DNA from: Pleurocapsa sp. FMAR1
Lineage (GTDB): Bacteria; Cyanobacteriota; Cyanobacteriia; Cyanobacteriales; Xenococcaceae
NCBI RefSeq assembly: GCF_963665995.1
Contig: NZ_OY762512.1
Span: forward strand, 496,001-560,000
DNA: 64,000 nucleotides
Direction: 5' to 3'
Positions within the stretch are counted from its first letter, which is position 1, and each line of letters starts with the position of its first letter. A program made the position numbers and the translations under genes. Below, piece by piece: positions 9,702 to 20,300 of the stretch. Below the pieces are notes generated by a model. It ran no database searches. It worked only from the letters and a program-made list of their open reading frames with translations, and was not told where the DNA came from.

Positions 9702-10163
9702 TTACGCATATACGTTAGGACATTTTTTGAAAGCTGTATCAACACATTCTCTAACAGTCTCAAATTCTTTAACTCTCTGCTTCATCCAAGTTTTGAGAAC
9801 CGACCACCAACGCTCTATCTTGTTTAGATCGGCAGAATAAGAGGGCAAATACCAAATCTGGCACCCTGCTTCTTCTACTATTTCTTGAATACTTTGTCCT
9901 TTATGAAAAGTAGCATTATCAATAATAATGATATTTCCAGGTTGAAGTTGAGGAATCAAACTTTCTTTAAGCCATGTCTCAAATAAATCTCGATTACATG
10001 ACCCTTCAAAAGTTAACGGAGCAAACACTTTTCCTTCTTTGAATGCAGCAATCCAACTTACTCTCTCATTTCTTTTACCAGATTTGAGTGCGTAACATCT
10101 TTCTCCTTTGGGGCTATAACCATAGGGATAATCGTCTCGGTTATCGAATCCTGCTTCATCCAC
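9702..10163 (-). pseudogene. IS630 transposase, DDE part
   Basis: This is the catalytic half of the transposase: VDEAGFD gives the first Asp, IIIIDNATFHKG the second, and YSADLNKIERWW the final acidic residue. In the same frame the coding sense continues upstream of 10163 (QTYGYQETDEEKRKEFQEQ) to the edge of the palindromic insertion, so the two halves were one gene of roughly 320 codons before the insertion shifted the frame. Confidence 0.85.
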
Positions 10164-10224
10164 ACAAACTAGGTTATTTGCCTGTTGATGTTTTAGTTGC
10201 TCTTGAAATTCTTTTCTTTTCTCT

Positions 10225-10653
10225 TCATCTGTTTCTTGATACCCGTAAGTTTGTCTTGGTCAGCGTACATGCGGGCAAGCCCTTTGTCTTGCGCCTGTCG
10301 GCGACGCGGGGTCTGACCGCTTTTTTTCTGGTTATGCCTAACTTTTTAATTCCATCACTAATATTTTGCTGGGTAAGATTCTCTCCCCACAAATCTGCCA
10401 TTTGCTGTTGTGTCTTATCTTTATGTTGTTTAACAAACTGTTTGAATCTCTCTAAATCCTGAATTTTTCGCTCTTCTCTGGTAAGACGCTCGGCGACCGC
10501 TTTAAAGTCTCCTGTTTCTTGTTCTCTTTTCAGCCATAGGTCTAAGGTGTTACGGCTTATTTTCATCAATCGACAAATAGTTCTCTTCTTTTCACCTCTA
10601 GAACAGGCATCTACGGCTTTTTTTCTTAAATCGTAGCTATAGGGAGCAGGCAT
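10225..10653 (-). pseudogene. IS630 transposase, helix-turn-helix part
   Basis: MPAPYSYDLRKKAVDAC begins the DNA-binding half, with RTICRLMKISRNTLDLW as helix-turn-helix. After GITRKK the frame runs into the inserted palindrome, which adds about 21 foreign residues, then goes out of frame and stops. Unless a frameshift is used, no full transposase can be made. Confidence 0.85.
10258..10318 (+). repeat. Core-1 hairpin repeat inside the IS630 transposase
   Basis: Arms GGTCAG and CTGACC enclose a core that ends CGGCGACGCGGGGT, preceded by TTGCGCC and a CATGCGGGCAAGCCC module. The same core, with other arms, occurs at 36587-36630, 37692-37734 and 63326-63368. The identical insert is present in the second IS630 copy (50130-50190). 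Confidence 0.85.
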
Positions 10654-10758
10654 TATTTTTCGGTTTTGGCGAGCGCTTTGATTTTAGCTAATTTTGTCCT
10701 AACCTAGCCACGTATTGCTATAACTGCAATTAAAGAATTTTTAGGTTTGACGATAGAT

Positions 10759-11208
10759 TGTTATTCCTATATTCAATTTGATGACGCTAAAGTCGGCTTA
10801 AATGAGGTAGATAAATTAGGATTAAACAATCCACCCGTAGATTTACTAGTACTGAGTGCTTGTAAAACCGCAGTGGGTAATAAAGATGCTGAATTTGGTT
10901 TTGCTGGTTTGGCTCTTCAGGCTGGAGTTAAATCTGCTTTAGCTAGTTTGTGGTCAATTAATGATGCGGGGACAGTAGCTTTAATGAGCGAGTTTTATCA
11001 GAATCTCAAGTCTGGCTCAATGAAAGCTCAGGCTCTTAGAGAATCTCAGGTAGCAATGTTACAGGGCAAAGTATATGTTGAAGGAGATCGGCTAAGAAGC
11101 TCCAGAGGAGCAGTAGATTTACCACCAGCCCTAGCTGAAACCAAAACTACTAACCTTTCCCATCCTTTCTATTGGGCTGGTTTCTCCATTATGGGTAATC
11201 CCTGGTAA
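10759..11208 (+). pseudogene. CHAT-domain protein, C-terminal fragment
   Basis: The frame encodes the last part of a caspase-like CHAT domain, with the catalytic-Cys block LLVLSACKTAVGN followed by FGFAGLALQAGVKSALASLW and the terminal HPFYWAGFSIMGNPW. The N-terminal part, including the conserved His region and any TPR repeats usual in cyanobacterial CHAT proteins, is absent. The first 38 bases after IS630 (10721-10758) instead read, on the opposite strand, as GGDEF-protein sequence (SIVKPKNSLIAV). The fragment has therefore been joined to foreign DNA at about 10757. The native start is lost. Confidence 0.8.
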
Positions 11209-11234
11209 AAGTATAAGTTCAACTAATAACTTAT

Positions 11235-12584
11235 TTACTCCTCGTTATTCCAGTCGGGGATTTCTTTTTGGCGCGATCGCGCTACTACCAAAGCATTGTC
11301 ACTAACGTCTTGAGTTACCACTGAACCTGCTGCTACGGTAACATTTTCACCCAAGGTAACAGGAGCAACTAAAACACTATTTGAGCCAGTTTTAGTACCT
11401 TTTTTAATGATTGTAGGATGTTTATGTTTACCATCATAGTTAGCGGTAATTGTCCCCGCACCGATGTTGACGCGATCGCCCAAAGTCGCATTTCCCAAAT
11501 AAGAGAGATGAGCCACATTAGTATTTGAGCCGACGGTAGTTTTCTTAATCTCGACAAAGTTACCCACACGACAGCTTTCACCTAGTTTAACGTCTCCACG
11601 CAAATGAGAATAAGGTCCGATTTTCGTGTGGTCAGCAACTTCTGAATCTGTCACTACCGAATATAAAATGCTCACCCCAGAACCAATTTTGCTATTTTCA
11701 ACTAGGCTACCAGGACCGATTCTGCTGCCTGTAGCAATGATAGTATTACCTCGCAAATGAGTTTGAGGTTCAATAATTACATCAGGCTCTAGTCGAACAT
11801 CTTCACCGATAGTAATGCTGTCGGGGTTAAACATAGTTACTCCAGCCTTCATCCAGTCGTCTTTGATTCTGGCTTGTAAAACATCATCAGCAGCCGATAG
11901 CTGTAGGCGGTCGTTAATACCGTTGGTTTCACGATAATCTTCGGCATCGTGAGCCATTACACGAGAGAGATAATCAACAACCTCGGTTAAATAGTATTCT
12001 TGCTGATCGTTGTTGGTAGAAAGCTTAGGCAATGATTCGGCTAGTTTCTGCCAATTAAAACAATATATGCCTGCATTGACGCGCCGATTTTGCTTTTGAG
12101 CAGCATTACAATCACGGTCTTCTATAATGTGACTAACCAAATTATCGCCGTTACAAAACACTCGTCCATAACCTTGAGGATTAGGCAAATTAGCGGTTAG
12201 AAGAGTTGCTGCATTTTGCTTTTCTTGGTGAGTAGCTACTAGCTGCTGAAGAGTTTCAGGACGTAGTAGAGGCGCATCACCATTTAAGACCAGCAAATCT
12301 CCCTCATAGCCCTGGAGATGGGGTATTAGCTGCTGTACCGCGTGACCAGTACCTAACTGCTCAGTTTGCTCGACAAATTCTACATCCTGACGATGACTCA
12401 AAGCCTGCTTAACTTTTTCTCCCTGATAGCCGATAATGACAATCTGTCGCTCCAAATCTAGTAAACTACAGCTATCAAGTACTCTTTCGACAAGCGATCG
12501 CCCTGCCAATGTATGCAAGACTTTGGGTAAATCGGACTTCATTCGGGTGCCGCGCCCTGCTGCTAAGATTACTACCGCTACCAT
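11235..12584 (-). CDS. glmU: Bifunctional GlcNAc-1-P uridyltransferase / GlcN-1-P acetyltransferase
   Basis: It makes UDP-GlcNAc for peptidoglycan and lipopolysaccharide. The N-terminal nucleotidyltransferase opens [21 protein letters not shown]. The C-terminal left-handed beta-helix of hexapeptide repeats runs from about residue 250, with the acetyltransferase core [11 protein letters not shown] and [11 protein letters not shown]. The length of 449 is normal. The two stop codons face each other, 26 bases apart, with the CHAT fragment. It lies just inside the inferred inverted segment. Confidence 0.96.
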   Translation of the reverse strand: MVAVVILAAGRGTRMKSDLPKVLHTLAGRSLVERVLDSCSLLDLERQIVIIGYQGEKVKQALSHRQDVEFVEQTEQLGTGHAVQQLIPHLQGYEGDLLVLNGDAPLLRPETLQQLVATHQEKQNAATLLTANLPNPQGYGRVFCNGDNLVSHIIEDRDCNAAQKQNRRVNAGIYCFNWQKLAESLPKLSTNNDQQEYYLTEVVDYLSRVMAHDAEDYRETNGINDRLQLSAADDVLQARIKDDWMKAGVTMFNPDSITIGEDVRLEPDVIIEPQTHLRGNTIIATGSRIGPGSLVENSKIGSGVSILYSVVTDSEVADHTKIGPYSHLRGDVKLGESCRVGNFVEIKKTTVGSNTNVAHLSYLGNATLGDRVNIGAGTITANYDGKHKHPTIIKKGTKTGSNSVLVAPVTLGENVTVAAGSVVTQDVSDNALVVARSRQKEIPDWNNEE

Positions 12585-12744
12585 GCTTTTAGAGATTAAT
12601 TGTTTTTTATAAATCCGATTGGAGTATAGCTTTTAAGAGGATGCTAGTCAAAGTAAATTCTTCGGCACTAATAAAACTAAAGACTAGCTCAAAGCTTTGA
12701 AAACCAACTCTTGTAGAATAAGCTACGGTCTTTATAATTACAAT

Positions 12745-12889
12745 ATGACCAAAAAAGAAAAATTATGGAAAAAAGCGCAACATAGTCTCCAAAATCTAAC
12801 TTTTAAGAAGTTTGAAACTCTTTTAGGAATTGGTTAAAGAAGACTATCAAGAAAAATATCAAGAAATTCCTATCACTAGTAATAATTAA
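12745..12889 (+). pseudogene. HicA-type toxin remnant
   Basis: ATG 12745 encodes MTKKEKLWKKAQHSLQNLTF then KKFETLLGIG and stops at 12835. This resembles the N-terminus of HicA mRNA-interferase toxins, but the region with the catalytic His and the GSH motif is missing. In another frame the next bases read VKEDYQEKYQEIPITSNN, a plausible C-terminal tail ending at 12889. The pattern suggests an internally deleted, dead toxin gene. No HicB is adjacent. Identification rests on a short N-terminal similarity. Confidence 0.4.
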
Positions 12890-12894
12890 AAATC

Positions 12895-13912
12895 TCACTG
12901 TGGTTTAAATTTAATTTTTTGATGTAAAGGACTAATTTGTCTTACTTGCTTTAGTCTTTGTTCTAACTCTGTATGATTTACTGCGCTAATTGGAGCAGAT
13001 AACGATCTATACTTGTCTTTTTCCAAGATTCTAATTGTAACTTTATGAGGTTTGAACCACTTGGGGGCATAGTTTCTTTGAGAAGATATATAATCAGCTT
13101 GTTCTAAGCCTAATATTTCACAACCGCCAAACCAATTGATTGCTTCTTGATAAGCTTTGATAACAAATCTTCCTTTACCTATAGCTTCACAGTATACTTT
13201 TATTTGACGACCTCTATCTCTACCTTTACCTATTTTTGATTCGGTTCTTTTTTGATGAAATTCTTCAATCGTTTTTGCATCATATTGATTAAACGTTAAA
13301 TCTTGTGACCACAATAGAGGAATAGGATCTCTGTTGTATGTTTGTATATTTGGATGATAAGATTGCGACCAATCTTTTTGTCGAATATATTGTTCATAAT
13401 TCTCCTCTGAAAGATTTAATAATGAGATTCCCGCTAAAGTTGTAATTTGTCCCTGCTGAATATAGTGATTGATATTCATGTCACAACCTATTACCAAAGC
13501 TATTCCATTACATTTAGTTTGCCAAATCGGAGTAGTTTTCGAGCTTCGATAATAAGACCACTTCAAGAAGTTTTTTCTATTATTATCTGCATTAAATATA
13601 TTTCTTAAAATTCTTGCAGGATTATGATAAAGAAAATCATATTTTAAAAATACTGTTGGTAATTTAAAAATTGCACTATTTTTTTCATAACCACAAATAA
13701 TTATATATTTAGAAATCTTAGTTAACGTTTCTCTTAGAGCTATTTCAGCAGGCGTTATTTGTCTTGATTTAACTTTTGTTTGGTTTAATTCAGGGAAATA
13801 AGTCTCTATAAAGTAATTTTCTAGTTTACTAAGAATTTCTTTATTATTTTCACATTCATACCATTTTAATGTAATTAGATTTTGTTTATTAATTTTTGCT
13901 AGCTGTTTGAAT
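12895..13912 (-). pseudogene. GIY-YIG nuclease family protein, C-terminal part (cut by IS4)
   Basis: The frame emerges from the IS4 end at 13912 as SGFKQLAKINKQNLITLKWY, then ENYFIETYFPELNQTKV, the distal half of a GIY-YIG fold, and continues about 330 codons to a stop at 12895. The later part contains QRNYAPKWFKPHKVTI and is of unknown function. Its N-terminal half lies beyond the element at 16481-16660. In-frame coding is kept over the whole piece, so the disruption is probably recent. Confidence 0.75.
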
Positions 13913-14505
13913 CCTGATTGACTGACAAAACTTTCAAGAAATATTGTAGGAATAAGTTAAAACTTTGAACTCCAACTGATCTGCTCGTTTTTGATATTGC
14001 GATCGTGATGCCATTGCAGGTGAGGGATCTTGATTACTAGAGAAAGTCACGCAATGAAGTAAATTCCAACCATTAATGAGTGCAGCTTTGACCCAATCCC
14101 AACCAATCCTAAAATAGCTATTACCACGAAACCAATGAGTATCAACCCATCTTCGTTTGCCAATACGAACTACCTCAACACCTTGGGCACTAACGTAGAG
14201 AGTAGCCACAGATAAGATAAACCACAAACGGGACAAAGCGCATACATCTCGAATCATCGAGCGTTGAACATTCCAACCACCAGATTGGTCATCTAAAAAA
14301 TTCGCTTCGATATCAAAACGTAATCCATATTCAGCAAAGGTTTGTAGAGTAGTTTTTTCATTACTGACAATTGCCCATAGTTCGCCGTTAACGTTGTTGC
14401 GACCAAGAATCACATGAACTTTGCCAGAAAATTCACCTTTGTGAATCTGTACGTTGTGTAAGCAAATTGCCTCTGCTAAATGAAAGTGAAAGTTTTTAGG
14501 TTGAC

Positions 14506-15127
14506 CAGGGCTTCGCCCTACACGATGCGAAGCATCGAAGTCGTCCGAAGGACGGACGATCTGGGCGATAGCCCTGTGGCGCGAAGTGTGAGGTGAACGC
14601 TCTCTGCGTTCCGACGTCTCCTTGGGAACGGCGACGGACAGAGAGTCCGTGTATGAAGTAAAACAGCTGCATGAAGTATGAAGTATGAGGTATGAAGTAT
14701 GAAGTAAAACAGCTACTTCTTCCTTCGTATGAGGTACAAAAAATCTTTCTTCCTTCTTCCTTCAAACTTCTTCCTTCAAACTTCGTAAACAGCTACTTCC
14801 TCCTACATGCGGACAAGTCCTTTGTTCCACTATAGTTGCAAGCCCCGTCGTTCACGACGAAAGAGGTTTGGTAGAGGTACCAGGGCTTCGCCCTACACGA
14901 TGCGAAGCATCGAAGTCGTCCGAAGGACGGACGATCTGGGCGATAGCCCTGTGTATGAGGTATGAAGGCGCGAAGTATGAGGTGTGAGGTATGAGCTACA
15001 AAAAATCCTTCCCGAATTCCGAATTCCTTCAAACTTCGCGCCTTCAAACTTCTTCCTTCGTATGAGGTACAAGCCCTCGAACAAACTTGAAACTTCGCGC
15101 CTTCATACTTCTGTCTTCAAACTTCTG
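14506..15127 (+). repeat. 622-bp composite palindromic element, copy A
   Basis: It is flanked by TTGAC on both sides (14501-14505 and 15128-15132). It starts CAGGGCTTCGCCCT, a hairpin, and holds two copies of a 71-bp multi-hairpin unit (14506-14576 and 14881-14951), a CTCTCTG/CAGAGAG hairpin (14600-14645), runs of TATGAAG-type and CTTCAAA-type heptamers and an ACATGCGGACAAGTCC module. No protein is credible. Copy B at 15688-16309 has the same length and differs at only a few places. Confidence 0.9.
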
Positions 15128-15687
15128 TTGACACCAACTTCCACGCCAAATCCAGGTATTACTCTTAATTCGGAGACGATAATGCCATCCTAGTTGAGTT
15201 GTCAGCATGGTCATCAATTCGGTATGTATAAATCCTCGCTCCGCGAGTAAAATTACCTTAACTGATTCTCGTAGCCTAACTTGTGCCTGCTTAATCATCT
15301 CTCGATAATCGGTAACTGAAATACTAGCACTTTCATGGTTCATCACTCTCCACACCAACGGTAAAGCTCTCCCTCGATGAATAACCCAAAGCCGCACAAG
15401 GCAATACTCATCCCAGAACAGTGAAGTGTCTAATGCCAAAAATATTTTTGATTCTGACCAATCATCAAGTGCTGCTTTGACCAAGGACTTTCTGATTCGA
15501 TGGACATTGATTCGAGGATTGTTTAGCCAACGCTGAATACGTCTCTGTCTACCCCCAGCCAACTTCCCTCGACCAGGGATGTACATCGACCATTTTGTCA
15601 GGTTGACATTGCCCGTGTGTATTAAAGCAATTATCATCCAAATACAAGTTTGAAGATGACATAAATGTAACCAGTCAGTAGCTTGAC

Positions 15688-16309
15688 CAGGGCTTCGCCC
15701 TACACGATGCGAAGCATCGAAGTCGTCCGAAGGACGGACGATCTGGGCGATAGCCCTGTGGCGCGAAGTGTGAGGTGAACGCTCTCTGCGTTCCGACGTC
15801 TCCTTGGGAACGGCGACGGACAGAGAGTCCGTGTATGAAGTAAAACAGCTGCATGAAGTATGAAGTATGAGGTATGAAGTATGAAGTAAAACAGCTACTT
15901 CTTCCTTCGTATGAGGTACAAAAAATCTTTCTTCCTTCTTCCTTCAAACTTCTTCCTTCAAACTTCGTAAACAGCTACTTCCTCCTACATGCGGACAAGT
16001 CCTTTGTTCCACTATAGTTGCAAGCCCCGTCGTTCACGATCGCTCTTAGTTTGGTAGAGGTACCAGGGCTTCGCCCTACACGATGCGAAGCATCGAAGTC
16101 GTCCGAAGGACGGACGATCTGGGCGATAGCCCTGTGTATGAGGTATGAAGGCGCGAAGTATGAGGTGTGAGGTATGAGCTACAAAAAATCCTTCCCGAAT
16201 TCCGAATTCCTTCAAACTTCAAACTTCAAACTTCTTCCTTCGTATGAGGTACAAGCCCTCGAACAAACTTGAAACTTCGCGCCTTCATACTTCTGTCTTC
16301 AAACTTCTA
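15688..16309 (+). repeat. 622-bp composite palindromic element, copy B
   Basis: It is nearly identical to copy A and also flanked by TTGAC (15683-15687 and 16310-16314). The 71-bp units are at 15688-15758 and 16064-16134. Visible differences from copy A are a short replacement near 16038-16050 (with GCGATCGTGAACG on the reverse strand) and loss of a GCGCC inside the CTTCAAA run; the two length changes cancel. Confidence 0.9.
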
Positions 16310-16480
16310 TTGACTCATCCATTGATTCAAGGCATTGTAGAGACGGGAGTTTTGATTCACAGTATTCTGAAATTATGAGTGGTATCTAATCTCAGAGTGC
16401 TGACTCCCCTTGCTTTGTGTCAATCCCTCAACTCTTTACTGAATCTCTATTCTCAGGTTTTTCTCTTCATCTTTTGTCAG

Positions 16481-16660
16481 TCAACCAGGATCGTATCGGT
16501 GATGATTGAGCCATCTCTTGTAAAGATTTTGTGCTTTGCCAACATAAAGTAATCGCTTTTTTTCATCAACTGCAAAATAAATACCTGATTTTTGCGGTAA
16601 TTGATCTTTATTTAAAAGCTTTGTTGAAGGTAATTTGTCTAAACTAAAATTATCAATCAT
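16481..16660 (-). pseudogene. GIY-YIG nuclease family protein, N-terminal part
   Basis: ATG 16660 begins MIDNFSLDKLPSTKLLNKDQ, then SGIYFAVDEKKRLLYVGKAQ and NLYKRWLNHHRY, a textbook GIY-YIG start with the GIY and YVG strands and the conserved Arg. It runs into the IS4 end and stops at 16481. The remainder of the gene is at 12895-13912. The whole protein would have been close to 390 residues; function is unknown beyond the nuclease fold. Confidence 0.8.
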
Positions 16661-17390
16661 CTAGTAATAATATTGACGTTGGTGAATCGAAGTCCAATTT
16701 CTTCAACTTGTGAATATTAATTAAATGATAAATCACAGTGCGATCGCACTGTTCTAGATCTTGTAGATTTGGTAGAGAAATGAAACCCAACAAAAATCTA
16801 CTATGATTTTTCTCATGAGGCGATCGCATTTTGAAGACATATTAGAAATGAAGATAAAACAAAACCAGTCTAGTTTGAAAACTGAAGTTTTGTACAGAGA
16901 AGAAATAGAGTAAAGGAAAGAAATTCCGAACAAAACCAATGTTGAAGATAAGATGCGATCTATTCTCTTTCTTTTTTTGTTTCTAGCCTTCTGGTTCGTC
17001 TAAACTAAAGTTATTAGCTACTAAAGCTGTTTTTGAACTTTTTAATTTTATGTCTGCAAACGTCGAAGTAATTTAATTAAAGTGACTAAAAATAGCTGGC
17101 ATTGATTTGTCTGCTCAAAAGCTGCTAGTTTATAGTAATGATACCCAAATTTGGACTTATCACGAATGCTTCTGTAAAGAATAATATCGCCCGTTACTAG
17201 GAATATTTGAACAGTCACAGATTACTTCCTCTGTTTAGGACAGAGTAATCGGTAAGCGTTGGTTAATATTCAGGCAAAACACTATAAATAAAATTTATTA
17301 GCAGCCTGTTGACCTTCACATTTATACATTAATAAATTACTAATGCCAAGTAACTTTTACCAAACTTATTAATTATTAAAAGCAGCTACA
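16661..17390. other. Gene-free stretch before the NRPS
   Basis: In 730 bases I see no intact gene. A frame at 17095-17184 (AGIDLSAQKLLVYSNDTQIW..., 29 codons) looks like a protein remnant of unknown family. Two GCGATCGC octamers and AT-rich DNA make up the rest. No strong promoter was found ahead of the NRPS gene. Confidence 0.5.
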
Positions 17391-20300
17391 TTGTTCATGA
17401 ATTATCAAAAAAGTTTTTCCGCCAACGAACAATCCTCAGACATCGACTATTGGCGCAAGCAACTTAAAAACATTGCTCCCATATTGGATTTTCCGACAGA
17501 CAGAGTAAGGTCAGTATCGTCTAGTCTAGAAGCTCAAATTAATCTTCGACCAAGTGCTAATGGGCAAAATTTGTTGACAGTTGACCAAGGCTTAAATCAA
17601 GACTTAAAAAAAATTGCTCAACAAGAAAATGTTTCTCTGCCAATTATTTTGCTTGGAGCCTTTCAAGTTCTACTCTACCGCTATACAAATCAATCTGACG
17701 TTTTAGTTGGATACCCTAACCCGAATTTAGAAGACCCTACAGCACTTGAAACATTGCCAATTAGGGTGACAATTGAAGCCAAACAAAAGTTCAGTGAGTT
17801 ACTAAAAATTATTCAGGCTCAAATTACAGAAGGGAGCAACTACTCAAATACAAGCACAGCAGCTATAGCTTCAGCTTTGAATCAAGACTTCTCAGAATTT
17901 CCCGTATCTTCTTTATTTCAGATGTTGTTTAGATTTGATGACGGATTCAAAATCTCACAAACTAAACCAACTAAAGCAATACCCGAACAGGAATTATTCT
18001 TAGACGTTATCGACAAACCAAATCATTTGCTCTGTAGGTTTGAATACAATCGTCGTTTGTTTGATGAATCAACTATTCAGCGTATCTGTGATAACTACGA
18101 GGTATTACTTAAGTCAATTGCTAATGATTTTTATAGTTCAGTCGCTTCTCTATCGTTGCTATCAGCTACCGAAACAAAACAGGTTTTAAATGAATGGAAT
18201 CAGACTCAAACACAGTCTTTACCGCAGTGCATTCATAAGTTGTTTGAAGCACAGGTTCAGGCTCACCCTGATGCAGTAGCCATCATTTGCCAAGGACAAC
18301 AGTTAACCTATAGCGAATTAAATACTCAAGCTAATCAGCTAGCTCATTATTTGCAGTCTTTGGGAATTACCACAGGTTCGTTGGTTGGGTTATGTATAGA
18401 ACGTTCTCTGTCTATGGTAGTTGCTGTATTAGGGATTCTTAAAGCAGGAGGAGCTTATGTTCCTTTAGATATTAATAATCCTCCTGCCAGAATAGCCTTT
18501 ATCTTAGAAGATGCCCAGATTAAAACATTACTGACTCAAGAAAGCTTACTGAAGAAAATTTCTACCGAAATCGAGCAGATTATTTGTGTAGATACAGATT
18601 GGCATTTAATTACTCAGCAACCCCCAGACAATTTAGATCAGCAGGTAAATCTTTCAGATTTAGCACATATTGTCTATACTTCTGGTTCTACAGGCAAGCC
18701 GAAGGGAGTAATGCTAAGTCAAGGAAACTTGAGTCATTATGCCCAATCAATGCAGTTAGCTTTAGATATAACCCCAGCAGATACTTATCTCCATCGTGGT
18801 TCAATTGCTTTGATAGTTTCAGCTAGACAGTTATTAATGCCTTTGGCACAGGGAGCAACTGCATTGATTGTTACAACCGCAGAAACAAGAAACCCCCTCG
18901 AATTTTTTGAAATAATTAAGCGTCACTGTGTAACTATTGTCGATCATGTTCCCTCTTTCTGGCGGAATTTTTGGGGCATTCTCAATCAGCAAGATCGAGA
19001 TTATCGTCAGAACTTATTAGATAATCAGGTACGTCTTGTAGCAGCAGGAGGAGAACAGGTAACCCCAGAAATATATCAGTGCTGGCGGGAGACTTTTAAA
19101 CCCGATGTTCAATTAGCTAATATCTATGGTCAGACAGAAGGGACTGGGGTTGTAACCTTATATAAAATTCCTGAGCAAATAGATCATCGTTTTAAGTCGC
19201 TGCCTGTGGGTAGTCCAATTCCCAACATGAGAGTGTATTTATTAGATGAAGATTTACAGCCAGTCCAAATTGGAGTAGCAGCAGAAATTCACATCAGTGG
19301 AGATGGAGTTGCTATGGGCTATCTTAATCGACCTGAATTAACGGCTGAAAAATTTGTCGAGAATCCTTTTGTAAAAGGGGAACGTTTATATAAAACGGGA
19401 GATTTGGGACGTTATTTGTCTGACGGTACGCTACAGTTTTTAGGTCGGGTAGATCGTCAAGTCAATATCCAAGGATTACGCATTGAATTAGGAGAAATTG
19501 AAGCAGTACTATCCCAATCTGAATTAGTAGTAGAAGCTGCGGTAGTAGTGCGCGAAAATAAACTAGGAGAAACTTTAGCTGCTTATATTGTATCCAATAA
19601 AACTTACGCGCTTACAGAAGAAATGCTGCGGAACTATCTAGAGCAAAAGTTGCCAAGCTATATGATTCCTAAAGCTTTTATCATGGTTGATAGTTTTCCT
19701 CTGACCACCAGCGGAAAAGTAGATCGTCGTGCTTTATCTGAGCTTAATGTAAAAAAATTAACTGAGGCAACTATTGCCCCTCGCGATCGCCTAGAATCAG
19801 AAATAATCGAGATGCTGCAAGAAATTCTAGGTATTGAATCAATCAGCATCGAAGACAACTTTATTGAATTAGGCGGTAACTCTCTACTAGCAGCACGTTT
19901 AGTAACGGAAATAGAACAGAGATATGAACAGAATATTCCCATATCTATGATGTTCCAAGCCTCAACTCCTGAAGCTCTAGCAAATATTATTCGTCAAAAA
20001 GAACCAATTTCTGATGCCGACTCAAAATGCCTAGTGCCAATTAAACAAGGCAACTCTAAGCCAATTTTGTTTGCTATTCACAATTTGGGCTATGGTTTGG
20101 AGTTTTATCGTCCCATGGCTAAATACTTAGATGCAGACATCAGTATTTATGGTCTATCATCATCTTTTAGTAATGAACCTGACAAACCTCATATTAGAGA
20201 TATTGCTAATCTAGCATCCTATTATGCTGATAATATTCAGAAAGTTCAGCCTCAAGGGCCTTATTATCTAATGGGAGTATCCTTTGGCGGTACTATTGCT

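Larger units (their letters stand above)
9697..10720 (-). mobile_element. IS630-family insertion sequence, copy 1
   Basis: The 1024-bp element is bounded by imperfect terminal inverted repeats (left TAGCATTACG... to TTAGGACA; right, on the minus strand, TAGCAATACGTGGCT... to TTAGGACA) and flanked by TA on both sides, the IS630/Tc1 target. It is nearly identical to 49728-50751 but in the opposite orientation. The transposase is on the minus strand in two pieces (10225-10653 and 9702-10163) because a 63-64 nt palindromic repeat sits inside the gene. Confidence 0.92.
13934..16360 (-). pseudogene. IS4-family transposase in three pieces
   Basis: Coding pieces on the minus strand are 16360-16310 (GTG start, NQNSRLYNALNQWMSQ), 15687-15128 (ATDWLHLCHL to WRGSWCQQ) and 14505-13934 (PKNFHFHLAEAICLH to the stop). 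Each junction closes in frame when one insertion plus one copy of TTGAC is removed. DDE features are LALDTSLFWDEYC, LLAERGFIHTELM and the YGLRFDIEANFLDDQSGG block with the terminal Glu. It is related to, but clearly different from, the intact IS4 transposase at 29501-30673. Confidence 0.85.
13913..16489 (-). mobile_element. IS4-family element interrupted by two 622-bp insertions
   Basis: The ends share CCTGRTTGACTGACAAAA (left at 13913; right, complement, ending 16489), similar to the CCTGGCTGAT ends of the intact IS4 at 29465-30770. It splits a GIY-YIG gene. I could not find a clean target duplication. The interior holds a broken transposase and two near-identical 622-bp repeats; removing them leaves about 1.33 kb, the size of the intact IS4 in this window. 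Confidence 0.8.

Noticed and set aside
14496-16215. Several open frames of 60-90 codons across the 622-bp elements
   Set aside because: They are translations of palindromes and heptamers (repeated ...SYF, ...CRAKPWS), identical in both copies because the DNA is repeated, with no protein character.
16754-16939. 61-codon minus-strand frame
   Set aside because: Phe/Ile/Ser-rich reading of AT-rich non-coding DNA with no start signal or motif.
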